From Zoogloeaceae bacterium (GTDB taxonomy: Bacteria; Pseudomonadota; Gammaproteobacteria; Burkholderiales; Rhodocyclaceae): a DNA stretch of 64,000 bases. Positions within the stretch are counted from its first letter, which is position 1. The number at the start of each line of letters is the position of its first letter. Of this stretch, positions 50,902 to 59,539 are shown piece after piece. The notes under the pieces are model-generated. The model was not told where the DNA came from, did not search any database, and saw nothing but the letters and a program-made list of their open reading frames with translations. The stretch covers positions 279,707 through 343,706 of the forward strand of contig JACKLY010000002.1 of assembly GCA_024235655.1 (NCBI GenBank), written 5' to 3'. Both the position numbers and the translations under genes were made by a program.

Positions 50902-52049
50902 TCAAGAACCTCCGGAATGCGCCGCGCCATGAACGGCAAGTTAACCGCGCTGTGCCCGGCCTCACCCTCGACAAGAAGATGCAGGCCGTTGCCGTAAGTC
51001 CAAGACCGACAGTCCAAAGTAGCCCCCGACTTAACGAGGAAAACATTGAGCGAATAGTTACCCGGCTCTAAAGGTAAAGCCGCCATCTCGAAAGACATGC
51101 TGTAACGACCAGTCCGCTCGCCAACTCTTACATCATCCGAAAGGATGACGATCTCCCAGCCGATACCGATGCGCAGCATTTCAATGGATATGGTGCAATC
51201 AACCGCACCAGGCTCCAGGATTTCCACCAAAAGGTCGAGACGAAAAGGCTCGCCCTTACACGCTAAATACTCTTCTGGCATCGCCTCAAAACGAGCTACC
51301 GATGCCGACGGTTTCGGTTGATTGAGGTAGGACACTACTGCCTTGTCGCTTGAGCCGACAAACGAAAAAGTACCGTCGTTGATTACGCAGGCTGTCTCGC
51401 AGAGCCTAACTATGGCAGCCCAATCATGCGTTACGAGTACGCCTGAGGCCCCATTCAGCAACCGCTCTCGCATGCGGAGCCAGCATTTAGCCTGAAAATG
51501 TTCATCACCCACCGATAGCAATTCATCGATCAGGTATATCTCATGCTGATAGGCTGTTGCCACAGAAAAATAGAGGCGCGCCGCCATTCCTGAAGAATAA
51601 GTGCGGATGCGCTGATCGAAGGCATTTCCTAATTCGGAAAAATTTTCGATGTCCTCCAACACTTCGGTCATTTCACTGGCCAAGACCCCCATGAGACCAA
51701 GGTAACGTATGGCATATTCCCTCCCAGTAAGGTTGGGATTACCTAAGCCTCCCAGCTCAAAGAGCCCGGCAACCCTCCCGAGGATTTCGATGCTGCCACG
51801 CGTCGGCAAATACACCTGACCAAGTAAGCGCAGAAGCGTACTTTTCCCCGCACCATTGCGCCCGAGGATGCCTATTATCTTGCCTCGCGGTACCTCCAAC
51901 GAAATGTCGCGTAACGCTTCGATAACTGGACCGCGACTAACCTCTTCTGCCCCAAACAGAATGCGCCAAACACGCATTTCACGCTGAACAGTAAACGTCT
52001 TGGCAACGCCAGTGCAGCGTAAGGCCACATTGTTCTCACCGTAATTCAC
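50898..52049 (-). CDS. Wzt-like ABC ATPase with carbohydrate-binding domain, copy B
   Basis: 383 aa if the GTG at 52049 is the start; an in-frame ATG at 52115 would overlap the previous gene by 59 bases. Walker A GRNGAGKST (63-71), LGGLGNPNLTGREYAIRYLG, signature YSSGMAAR, Walker B IYLIDELLSVGD and His switch VTHDW are intact. The C-terminal domain (about 245-383; FRLDLLVEILEPGAVDCTISI, YSLNVFLVKSGATLDCRSW) is also Wzt-type but unlike that of copy A. A heterodimer with copy A on one permease, or two separate glycan readers, is inferred. Confidence 0.9.
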   Translation of the reverse strand: MNYGENNVALRCTGVAKTFTVQREMRVWRILFGAEEVSRGPVIEALRDISLEVPRGKIIGILGRNGAGKSTLLRLLGQVYLPTRGSIEILGRVAGLFELGGLGNPNLTGREYAIRYLGLMGVLASEMTEVLEDIENFSELGNAFDQRIRTYSSGMAARLYFSVATAYQHEIYLIDELLSVGDEHFQAKCWLRMRERLLNGASGVLVTHDWAAIVRLCETACVINDGTFSFVGSSDKAVVSYLNQPKPSASVARFEAMPEEYLACKGEPFRLDLLVEILEPGAVDCTISIEMLRIGIGWEIVILSDDVRVGERTGRYSMSFEMAALPLEPGNYSLNVFLVKSGATLDCRSWTYGNGLHLLVEGEAGHSAVNLPFMARRIPEVLE

Positions 52050-52056
52050 TAAGAAA

Positions 52057-53691
52057 TTAGCCTTTCGCGGACAACAAAGGATCTCCAGAAAGAAGTGCGC
52101 TGTAGATATTGTCAAAGCGCTTCCCAGCCACCTCGGCCGAGTGCCATTTCAGGGCGAAGCTTCTACTATTCCGGCCAATTTCTTGACACCTCTCAGGATT
52201 GGCGATTAGGTCCCGGAGGACTGATTCCACTGTCGACGGCGTTGCGCTGACGACCGGCAATTCGTCGGCATAGTCCGGAATTTCCTTGCGCACACTCTCC
52301 AGCCATTCCGGACGAATGAAGCAAACGACCGGCTTTCCGAGCATCATCGCCTCGCGCGCGTTAGCACCGAACCAACCGAATGTCAGCATATCCAGGAAAA
52401 TATCCGCCTGCGCCTGCAAAAATCGTACTTCCATGTTGGGAATGCCGGTTGGTTCGATAAGCTCGATCATTGCTCCTTCCGACCGCAACTTCTCGATAAG
52501 CGGCAAATATATGTGGCTACACTTGATGTTCACTCCGTCGCTACGCGTACGCTCATCACGGTTTCCTACCGCATGGTAGAGCCGCACAGTTCCATTCGGC
52601 CTTATAGGGAGCCTGTAACTCGCTGGAATCTCCATATCCGGATCCCAGAGATCGGGGTCAAGGCAATAGAACTCCGGTACCTCGTGGACTCGGGGATCGT
52701 CGTTGTAATCCACACGGTTTCCGCCCAACGTGCACTGATAGTCGGCCACCTCATTTCTGAACTGGCCCCAGGCAAGATTTCGTTCATTACTACAGACTGA
52801 GGGCTCATTCTGCCAGCGGCAGATAGCGCAAACCGATTCTGGCCCCCATTTCGCAAAAGTCGTTTGGGACACGCCATCTAGACAGCCGTTGTTGGAATAA
52901 ACCACCTTCTTGCCGAGCAACTTCAATAGGAAGACGTCGGCATGTTCGTCAAATTCAGCGGCTAATGCAGAGCTAACACCCCAACCAAAAGTCATTCCAT
53001 GCGCGTTGGAAAAGTGGATTACATCGTAGTCATACAGGGAGCTGAGATAAAACCCGAGTTGCCTCTCCAGACACAATGGCTCAGATGCATCTAGGCCAAA
53101 ATCTTCTCCGTGATAGTAGATTTGTGACGCCGGATTGGTATCCCAGTTATAGACATCGGCTTTCCAACCCAGAGTTCGCAACGCCCGGGACAAATGCCAC
53201 GCGTTGTAATAGGCTTGACCACAATAGAGCACCCGGCGCGATTTCAGCGCAATGAAAGCTGGGCGCAAAATGTTCGCCGCAGCATGAAGAAACCGGAATT
53301 CGGCAAGCAAGTCCTCGGTGTCCGGCTGTGCAGGAAGATCTGCTGCTAACCCTGCAGCAGTACGGATTAATTGACGCAGTTCTGACGCTCGCTCCTCCGA
53401 ATTGAATGAATTTGACTGATTTTCCACAACGATTGAAGCAGAAAAGGCCGTAATGATGCCCGGGAGATTGCGAGCCTCGTCAATGTAGCGTACGCGCTCT
53501 GTCCTAAGCTCTGTCCTAAGTCTTGCCTTAAGTTCAGCCTTAAGTTCAGCCTTAAGTTCAGCCTTAAGTTCAGCCTTAAGTTCAGCCTTAAGTTCAGCCT
53601 TAAGTTCAGCCTTTAAGTGTGCGAGCAAGGACTGACCATAACTCGAATTGACGGCTGCTCGGCCTGCGCCACGCACGATTATCGAAAACAC
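52057..53691 (-). CDS. glycosyltransferase-like protein with N-terminal LKAE repeat helix
   Basis: 544 aa from a GTG at 53691. Residues ~27-66 are seven LKAE tetrapeptides followed by LKAR and two LRTE, an uninterrupted charged helix or coiled coil encoded by 12-bp DNA repeats. After a helical linker (to ~150) comes a GT-B-like part: RRVLYCGQAYYNAWHLSRALRTLGWKADVYN, YDYDVIHFSNAHGM, a Cys-rich insert CAICRWQNEPSVCSN, RLYHAVGNRDERTRSDGVN and FGWFGANAREAMMLGKPVVCFIRPEW (donor site). The sugar is unknown. The helix may set oligomer size or position the enzyme at the membrane. Confidence 0.82.
   Translation of the reverse strand: MFSIIVRGAGRAAVNSSYGQSLLAHLKAELKAELKAELKAELKAELKAELKAELKARLRTELRTERVRYIDEARNLPGIITAFSASIVVENQSNSFNSEERASELRQLIRTAAGLAADLPAQPDTEDLLAEFRFLHAAANILRPAFIALKSRRVLYCGQAYYNAWHLSRALRTLGWKADVYNWDTNPASQIYYHGEDFGLDASEPLCLERQLGFYLSSLYDYDVIHFSNAHGMTFGWGVSSALAAEFDEHADVFLLKLLGKKVVYSNNGCLDGVSQTTFAKWGPESVCAICRWQNEPSVCSNERNLAWGQFRNEVADYQCTLGGNRVDYNDDPRVHEVPEFYCLDPDLWDPDMEIPASYRLPIRPNGTVRLYHAVGNRDERTRSDGVNIKCSHIYLPLIEKLRSEGAMIELIEPTGIPNMEVRFLQAQADIFLDMLTFGWFGANAREAMMLGKPVVCFIRPEWLESVRKEIPDYADELPVVSATPSTVESVLRDLIANPERCQEIGRNSRSFALKWHSAEVAGKRFDNIYSALLSGDPLLSAKG
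53497..53620 (-). repeat. 12-bp tandem repeat array inside the glycosyltransferase gene
   Basis: Seven perfect copies of the 12-mer GCCTTAAGTTCA (plus strand) at 53525-53608, continued in register by degenerate units at 53497-53532 and 53609-53620. Because 12 is a multiple of three, gain or loss of units changes helix length by LKAE steps without a frameshift. Confidence 0.95.
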
Positions 53692-53920
53692 AACCCCCCC
53701 TTTGATCAGGACGCTATTTTACCGCGCCATACCTGTAATCACGATGGAAAAAACGAAGTAATACCTGTACATTGATCGCTCTGGGTAAGGGGGGAAATGG
53801 AACTGACGACTCGCTTGTGTTCCTCCTACGGTTCAACGAGGCCTTCTCGTTAAAGCTTAAGTGATTGAGGCATTCAGGGCGATTCACTCTGCTCCAAAAC
53901 GCCAACGCAAAAAATTCGGG
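53692..53920 (-). promoter_or_regulatory. 229-bp non-coding gap inside the polysaccharide locus
   Basis: The largest gap in the locus, AT-rich, between the WbqC-like gene and the repeat-bearing glycosyltransferase. It is the best place for an internal promoter driving the transport and glycosyltransferase half. A small dyad AACGAG-GCCTT-CTCGTT is at 53835-53851. I see no confident promoter hexamers. A 63-codon frame at 53714-53905 has no protein-like character. Confidence 0.4.
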
Positions 53921-54625
53921 CTATTCTGTTCCTTGGAATTGTTGCCCGACCCCCATCCAACCTAGGTTCATCGCCCTATCGATAATAGAAAGTCCAGGTA
54001 GAAAAGTGGCCATACCGTACTGTGGGTAGGGCTCCGGAACAAACTGCTGATAGACTAGCGACAACCCGTTTCTAGCGAACGCCTCGTCCTCCTGGTACCC
54101 GCTGGCACCACCACCACAAAGATAGAATTGGCCGCCAACCTGTCGCGTGAGGTCTATTAGGCGTTGCGTTGCCGTCGATCCGACCTGGAGGCTCGAACTG
54201 CGTACGAACGAATCCACAGATAGGCCAATCGCACCGGCCAATGTCACAGTGGCATGGACGTTATACCCTGCGACATTATCGTCGGAGTGTCGAATCAGCG
54301 GTTCAAGAATGGAAAACGCTTCCTCAAAATAAGGGGCTCGTCGGTAAGCAGCGATTAGCGTCTTGAGTACCTTACCACGCCAGTCCTCTTCCCCTGAAAA
54401 ATACATCTCGTTGATTGCCCGCGTGCCGTGGAAGCTTCTATCCACTGGCGCGGTCAACCAGTGCCCCTCGCTGTTGATCAACACCTTGACCCGATTCGAC
54501 CAAGAGCCGCCTTTCTTTGGGTATTGAACATCGTCGAGAAATATAAATATGTCTGCCCGACGAATCTTGTCGAAGTACCCCAACCAAGGGAAAAAATTGG
54601 GCTGATGAATGGCGACCAGACTCAT
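53921..54625 (-). CDS. WbqC-like family protein
   Basis: 234 aa from the ATG at 54625, overlapping the formyltransferase stop by 4 bases. It matches the WbqC-like family: MSLVAIHQPNFFPWLGYFDKI, FIFLDDVQYPKKGGSWSNRVKV, WLTAPVD, and the C-terminal FYLCGGGASGYQ and LSIIDRAMNLGW. The family is common in O-antigen and glycan clusters; an NTN-like or aminosugar-modifying role has been suggested, but no reaction is proven to my knowledge. Coupling to formyltransferase and deacetylase-like genes suggests action on the same amino sugar. Confidence 0.88.
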   Translation of the reverse strand: MSLVAIHQPNFFPWLGYFDKIRRADIFIFLDDVQYPKKGGSWSNRVKVLINSEGHWLTAPVDRSFHGTRAINEMYFSGEEDWRGKVLKTLIAAYRRAPYFEEAFSILEPLIRHSDDNVAGYNVHATVTLAGAIGLSVDSFVRSSSLQVGSTATQRLIDLTRQVGGQFYLCGGGASGYQEDEAFARNGLSLVYQQFVPEPYPQYGMATFLPGLSIIDRAMNLGWMGVGQQFQGTE

Positions 54626-55287
54626 CGGCAAGAATCATCGATCCGAAACCGATACCCATGCAAATCGAGATACAGGTTTCTGAAGCCAGGCATCGCCGTC
54701 GCTCTATAGCGCCGCTCAAGCTCTTGCTTGGACATGGACGGATCGATACGGCATAACTCTTGAAACATCTTGCGTGTTGTCTTGCGCAAACCCCATTCAA
54801 AGCCAGTCTTCGGAACGGGCGCCCCTTGGTCGAGGAAACGCTCGAAAAACCGTGTAATTAGCAACCAACCCGCCTCATTAGCCTGAGCCAGAAGATTTGC
54901 AGGTGTGGTCTGCGCAGGCACTTGGAACAGTTCTACATCTACAATGGGCCCTGCATCGACATTTTGGCTCATGAAATGCATCGTCGCGCCATATTCTGTC
55001 GCACCGTCGTAAACAGCGAAATGATGCGGATCTCGCCCTGGATACAAGGGAGAGGCGGCATGGATATTTAATGCAGTCCCACCCATCAAATCAAGTATCC
55101 ACGAAGGGACGATCACCCCCGTACCGAACGACAGCAGCAACTCGCGGCGGATTGAAAACGCGCTCTCTAAAGCTGGCAAATCATTGACGATCACAGCATC
55201 CAGAGCAACCCCCTCTTTGGCAGCGATACTGCAAGTCTTTTGGCCAACCTCATCGGGCATCAGCAGTACCGCACTCAAACGCTTCAT
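54622..55287 (-). CDS. formyltransferase-fold enzyme (sugar N-formyltransferase candidate)
   Basis: 221 aa. It carries the formyltransferase core: VIVPSWILDLMGGTALNIHAASPLYPGRDPHHFAVYDGATEYGATMHFM in order (about 75-125), then NVDAGPIVD. The catalytic Asn-His-Asp triad is recognisable (NIH, the His of the PGRDPHH/IH region, and VDAG). It is smaller than methionyl-tRNA formyltransferase (about 310 aa) and lacks its C-terminal tRNA-binding domain, so a sugar or aminoacyl amine is the likely acceptor, with 10-formyl-THF as donor. ATGA overlaps on both sides couple it to the deacetylase-like and WbqC-like genes. Confidence 0.85.
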   Translation of the reverse strand: MKRLSAVLLMPDEVGQKTCSIAAKEGVALDAVIVNDLPALESAFSIRRELLLSFGTGVIVPSWILDLMGGTALNIHAASPLYPGRDPHHFAVYDGATEYGATMHFMSQNVDAGPIVDVELFQVPAQTTPANLLAQANEAGWLLITRFFERFLDQGAPVPKTGFEWGLRKTTRKMFQELCRIDPSMSKQELERRYRATAMPGFRNLYLDLHGYRFRIDDSCR

Positions 55288-56645
55288 GCGCCCCCCCCAC
55301 CATCACCAAGCATTGTATGCTCGGCCTTAAATTTCTCCCACTTTGTTTTCTGAAAAATTTGAGTCTCGTCATTAATCCCTTCGAGACAGTCGGAGAAACG
55401 ACCGTCCTCAATCTTATTAGATGGGATATTGATAGCATCCAAGGGGGCAAGTCCGTCATAGTTCATGGGCTGTGCCTTGCCCCATGAAGCTAGTTTTTCA
55501 ATGGTGTAGCTTAGAAAAAGGCAGCCATCTCTTATCACTTCTATGTGCGTCGAACAGCAGCCATTAATAAGCCTATTAGACAGTTCCAGCCACCCGAGGT
55601 AAGCAGACTGATCCAATCCCGATATGCTCTGCCACGAAACCCCAAATATTCCTTGGAATATGCGGCAACTATCTCCGATGAGCTTCGAATCATTAAAGAA
55701 GGCATTGGCTTCTACCCCTGGAACCATCCACTCCCTGAGTAGTGCCGCCTTACAGAACAAGTTGATTTGCCGCTTATGCAAGCTCCAAAGCTCAATATAA
55801 AGCGTTTGCAAGTGCCCCACGTTCCAAAGGTAGTCAAATAGCTCAAACAGTCTACGATCAATGCCCTTCAGAAACTCGATCGAACTGGCGTTTCCTGCGA
55901 TGTTTTCCCGACAAAAAACGCTTAACAGCTGATCGTTGGAATAAATGCTAGATTTTGCGTGCCCCCATGCTGAACGGTAAATTCGATAGCGTGGAGGCAT
56001 CGCAGTTTCTTGCCACCATTCCGGATGTGTAAGGACATGCAATTTTTCTGTTTCATTCATTCTTACAACTTCATGTAGCCGCTCATGGCGCCAGACACCG
56101 TTAGAATCTGACACATATCGATATCGCCTACGAAGATCAGCCCCATAGGCATTTATCATTCCTGCATAACTGACAGCGTCCATAGTCAAGCAGCTACCAT
56201 TTGTCGGGTTATGCCAGGAAAATGCCTCAACTGGTGCATCTAGGTAGCGCTCAAGGATTTCCTTCTCGCGCAACAAATTCTCACACAACGCATGGTTCGA
56301 ATTCAGTTTGCCCTCATAGATGCTTGGATCAAAGTGAAGCCCCAAGTGATGTCCCATTTCGACGATGCTACGTGCCTTGCTGAGAACTGCCGGAGACAAA
56401 AGATTGTAAAACTCACTATGCAACAGAAAAAAGTAGGTGCTTCTTACCCCCACCTCAACCTCTATTTCCGCCAACCTGTGGGCACGATGTACTGAAATAT
56501 CGACGTCGTGCCTCCACAGAATGTTTTTCCCAGGGCTATCGAATGAAGTAAAGGGAATAAAGCGCCAGCAGGACTTTGCTGCTACCAGAGATTTTCGATA
56601 CATCTCTGTAGTGAAGTCCCTTTCAGAGCCTAGGATTGCTTGCAA
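55284..56645 (-). CDS. polysaccharide deacetylase-like (NodB-related) protein
   Basis: 453 aa if the TTG at 56645 is the start; the first internal ATG is 14 codons later. The N-terminal half has a NodB-type metal site: ILWRHDVDISVHRAH (Asp pair, about 45-57) and GHHLGLHFDP (His-x3-His, about 98-107), then AFSWHNPTNGS and LHVLTHPEWW. The C-terminal ~200 residues are unassigned. It could N-deacetylate a nucleotide sugar or lipid-linked sugar, freeing an amine for the adjacent formyltransferase. Composition is A+T-rich. The stop overlaps the formyltransferase ATG. Confidence 0.75.
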   Translation of the reverse strand: MQAILGSERDFTTEMYRKSLVAAKSCWRFIPFTSFDSPGKNILWRHDVDISVHRAHRLAEIEVEVGVRSTYFFLLHSEFYNLLSPAVLSKARSIVEMGHHLGLHFDPSIYEGKLNSNHALCENLLREKEILERYLDAPVEAFSWHNPTNGSCLTMDAVSYAGMINAYGADLRRRYRYVSDSNGVWRHERLHEVVRMNETEKLHVLTHPEWWQETAMPPRYRIYRSAWGHAKSSIYSNDQLLSVFCRENIAGNASSIEFLKGIDRRLFELFDYLWNVGHLQTLYIELWSLHKRQINLFCKAALLREWMVPGVEANAFFNDSKLIGDSCRIFQGIFGVSWQSISGLDQSAYLGWLELSNRLINGCCSTHIEVIRDGCLFLSYTIEKLASWGKAQPMNYDGLAPLDAINIPSNKIEDGRFSDCLEGINDETQIFQKTKWEKFKAEHTMLGDGGGGA

Positions 56646-58357
56646 ACGACGAAATCTCCAATCACCAACACATCAAGCCCAGAGGTAAAAAACGTACGAA
56701 CGGCGTCAGCGGGGCTGCAGACAATTGGCTCCCCTTGCACATTGAATGACGTGTTTATCACCAGTGGAACCCCCGTCTGTTCATAGAACCGTTCGATTAA
56801 GGCGTGAAACAAGGGGTTCAATTCACGAATCACGGTTTGCAACCGTCCCGTTCCATCTGCGTGGACTACCGCTGGCACTTTCTCACGTTTCCCCTGGCTA
56901 ATAGGGAAAACCTGTTCCATATAGGGGACGACGGCATCGGCCGGCATATCGAACCACTCCATTGCGTGCTCGGACAGAACTGCCGGGGCGAAAGGACGGA
57001 ATCCTTCGCGATATTTGACTGCGGAATTAAGAATATCCTTCATCTCCGCCCGCCGCGGATCAGCCAGAATTGAGCGCGCCCCCAACGCTCGCTCTCCAAA
57101 TTCCATACGAGTTTGGAACCAGCCTACGAGCTTGCCGCCTGCAATCAGATTCGCAGCCTCTGACGCAACATCACCTGCATATCGATATGGCAGCTTGAAT
57201 TTTTTAAGCGTTCTTTCAATTTCCGTGTTGCTGAATTCCGGGCCGAGATATGGAGATGGTGGCAAGGCGTCCGCGGTATGAGGATGACCGAATACGCGAT
57301 GCCAGACGTAAAGCGCGGCCCCCATTGCCCCGCCGTTGTCCGCGGCGGCATAAGGAACAAATAGGCGGTTGAATGGTGTGTTGGCGGTAATTTTTCCATT
57401 GGCCAGCGAATTCATGAAGCAGCCACCGGCAGCAGCAAGATTGCCCTCCGGTGCGTTTGCTGAGTAGCGGGTGAGTAGTTGAAACAAGCGCTCCTCAAAT
57501 AGCGCTTGGGCCGATGCCGCAAGATCAAAATGATCTTGACTCAGCGGGTCTTTGGCGAACCGCATAGGCATACCGATCAAGCGAGCCATTCGCTCATTGC
57601 AATAGCCGGCCCGCTTCATGTTGCTGTGCTCAATATAGCAAGCATCCAACAACCACTCGCCTTCATCGTCATCCCAGCGGAAAATCTTCTGCAAAGCAGG
57701 CAAAAATCTATCTGGTTTGCCGTAAGCCGCCGCACCCATCACCTTCCACTCTTCTGAGTTCGGCACGAAACCTAAAAACTCAGTCATTGCGGCATAAAAC
57801 ACACCGAGAGAATGTGGGTAATCAAGCCGGCGAATGATCGACACATCGCCCCGATCAAAAGTAGCCAGCGTTACACTATGGAACTCACTGTATTCGTCGA
57901 CAGCCGCCGCCATACCTTTTTCAAATGGGCTCTGGTAAATCGCATGAGCCAGATGTGCCCAGTGGTGTTCGACAAAGTAGATAGGGGTGGCCGTTTGCAA
58001 CCCCAACTCCATCTTGAGCACTTCGCCCACAGCATCAAGATTTGGCGACAATCCAATCAGATTGTTCGGGGCGATATACAACCACTCCGGATCATAACGA
58101 CGCCAGTCGGTATATCCAGAATTGTTGATATGCCGCATGTTCTCGGCAGGGTTCCAGGAGATGGCAATCCCGTCGAGGGCCGAAAGATCGCTCACGCCCG
58201 CTTGTTGTAAGCAGAAATTGATTGCCTTTCGAGGGAATGCCCTGCTTTGTTTGACACGGGAGAACCGCTCCTCTGCCACCGCAGCTGAAATTACTCCATC
58301 AACCAGCAAGGCTGCAGACGACTGGCCACCATTGATATGCAAGCCCAGGATATTCAT
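56630..58357 (-). CDS. carbamoyltransferase (NodU/TobZ/CmcH family)
   Basis: 575 aa. The family N-terminus is MNILGLHINGGQSSAALLVDG ... AVAEERFSRVK. A conserved FVEHHWAHLAHAIYQSPFE lies near residue 130, GGCFMNSLANGKI near 318, and the C-terminal YrdC-related part has EFGERALGARSILADPR and VINTSFNVQGEPIV. The enzyme forms carbamoyl-AMP from carbamoyl phosphate and ATP, then O-carbamoylates a hydroxyl, here presumably of the glycan or its sugar precursor. It overlaps the deacetylase-like gene by 16 bases. Confidence 0.94.
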   Translation of the reverse strand: MNILGLHINGGQSSAALLVDGVISAAVAEERFSRVKQSRAFPRKAINFCLQQAGVSDLSALDGIAISWNPAENMRHINNSGYTDWRRYDPEWLYIAPNNLIGLSPNLDAVGEVLKMELGLQTATPIYFVEHHWAHLAHAIYQSPFEKGMAAAVDEYSEFHSVTLATFDRGDVSIIRRLDYPHSLGVFYAAMTEFLGFVPNSEEWKVMGAAAYGKPDRFLPALQKIFRWDDDEGEWLLDACYIEHSNMKRAGYCNERMARLIGMPMRFAKDPLSQDHFDLAASAQALFEERLFQLLTRYSANAPEGNLAAAGGCFMNSLANGKITANTPFNRLFVPYAAADNGGAMGAALYVWHRVFGHPHTADALPPSPYLGPEFSNTEIERTLKKFKLPYRYAGDVASEAANLIAGGKLVGWFQTRMEFGERALGARSILADPRRAEMKDILNSAVKYREGFRPFAPAVLSEHAMEWFDMPADAVVPYMEQVFPISQGKREKVPAVVHADGTGRLQTVIRELNPLFHALIERFYEQTGVPLVINTSFNVQGEPIVCSPADAVRTFFTSGLDVLVIGDFVVCKQS

Positions 58358-58396
58358 TTCGCTATATAGTTCATTGTTTCTCTGGATGTCGACAAT

Positions 58397-58416
58397 GATC
58401 TGAAAAAAATCAGATC
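58397..58416. repeat. inverted repeat with A6/T6 loop
   Basis: GATCTGA (58397-58403), six A, TCAGATC (58410-58416), a perfect dyad between the radical SAM stop and the carbamoyltransferase start. The T/A tract is in the loop instead of after the stem, so it is not a standard terminator. It may be a protein site or a chance dyad. Confidence 0.5.
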
Positions 58417-59524
58417 ACACTGCATGCACAACATCTTTCAAGAAGAATCTCGAGGAGCCGTCTAGCAGAACCTCTTCAAACCACATGTCGTCCCACATAC
58501 TCCAGACATTGCATGTCCGGCAACACTCATAATCATCCCACCTGCCTTCCAGATGAGCCTGACGCATTTGACTAAGTCTTTCCCAAGCATCGGCCCACGA
58601 GATTTCCGTCGCATTGCCAATCGGTGCCACCAAGTTTTTCCCGTATGCCGGTACGGCAGCCACACATGGGAAATACTGCCCTTCGGGATTTAACTTAAAG
58701 TGCATAAAGATAGAGGGACAAGGAAATCTTTTGCTGGGTGTTTCGTGAGCTGATACAAATCCTTCACGAGCGAGTTGAGCCTCTAATCCCAGATCATCAG
58801 AACCCCAATTGCTCACTCGACGCCATACGACCGCATCAACCTTGCCATCCCAACTTTTTTTAAATTCCTCGAAATCAGCCTCTTTACCCTTAAAACCCAT
58901 TATATGGGTTGTCACTTTCATCGAAGATCTGGCTTGATCCCTCATCTCGACTAATCGTTCTAAATGGCTCCATGTTTTTTCATAATGATCTGCCTGCATC
59001 AACGTTGCATAGTCATTTTTTGTTGCCGCATCAAAGCTGAAAGAGTAATGATCCACTAGCGATTCATCTATTATTTGTTGTAACACGGACTCTTTGAATA
59101 GACTCCCATTGCTAGCCATAGCGATACTGAGTTTGGGGCGAATTTTCTTCATCAACCGCAGAGAAGGTATCAACGACGGAGCAGCAAGTGTTTCGCTGTA
59201 GGACGCTACGTTGAGAAGAATATTTTCTTCAGGCATCTCGCTCATTACTTTTTCCAATAAGCCCAAGTCCAACCAAACAGCCTTTTTTGGTTTTTCTATC
59301 GATTGTGGGCAAAACAAGCAAGTATGGTTACACGGAGCCGCTCCGATAATTATTGAAAAATTTGTTGGCAGAACGCCATTGTTTAGCACCGCCTTTCCGT
59401 AAGATATTTTTTGAGCTTCGCTCTGATCCGCCGCGACAGGAACGGCCTCGTTGCTCCGCTGGCGACGATCGGCCGACAATAACTGACGGATTTTTCCCAG
59501 CGGTTTCATTAATATCGTCTTCAT
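58415..59524 (-). CDS. radical SAM protein with C-terminal Cys-rich (SPASM-like) region
   Basis: 369 aa. The radical SAM cluster motif CNHTCLFC is near residues 65-72 in a TNFSIIIGAAPCNHTCLFCPQS context. The C-terminus has several Cys (FPCPSIF, YFPCVAAV, YECCRTCNVW), suggesting an auxiliary iron-sulfur cluster. It resembles SPASM/twitch enzymes that oxidise or rearrange sugars or peptides. The substrate is unknown; it sits between carbamoyltransferase and FemAB-like genes, so a glycan precursor is plausible. Composition is A+T-rich (a sampled 60-base line at 58861 has 22 G+C). Confidence 0.85.
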   Translation of the reverse strand: MKTILMKPLGKIRQLLSADRRQRSNEAVPVAADQSEAQKISYGKAVLNNGVLPTNFSIIIGAAPCNHTCLFCPQSIEKPKKAVWLDLGLLEKVMSEMPEENILLNVASYSETLAAPSLIPSLRLMKKIRPKLSIAMASNGSLFKESVLQQIIDESLVDHYSFSFDAATKNDYATLMQADHYEKTWSHLERLVEMRDQARSSMKVTTHIMGFKGKEADFEEFKKSWDGKVDAVVWRRVSNWGSDDLGLEAQLAREGFVSAHETPSKRFPCPSIFMHFKLNPEGQYFPCVAAVPAYGKNLVAPIGNATEISWADAWERLSQMRQAHLEGRWDDYECCRTCNVWSMWDDMWFEEVLLDGSSRFFLKDVVHAV

Positions 59525-59539
59525 TCTGGACTTCCTCTT

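Noticed and set aside
53497..53620. CRISPR array
   Set aside because: Units are 12 bp with no spacers and lie in frame within a glycosyltransferase gene.
53714..53905. 63-codon minus-strand frame in the gap
   Set aside because: No family resemblance, no ribosome site, biased residues typical of non-coding DNA.
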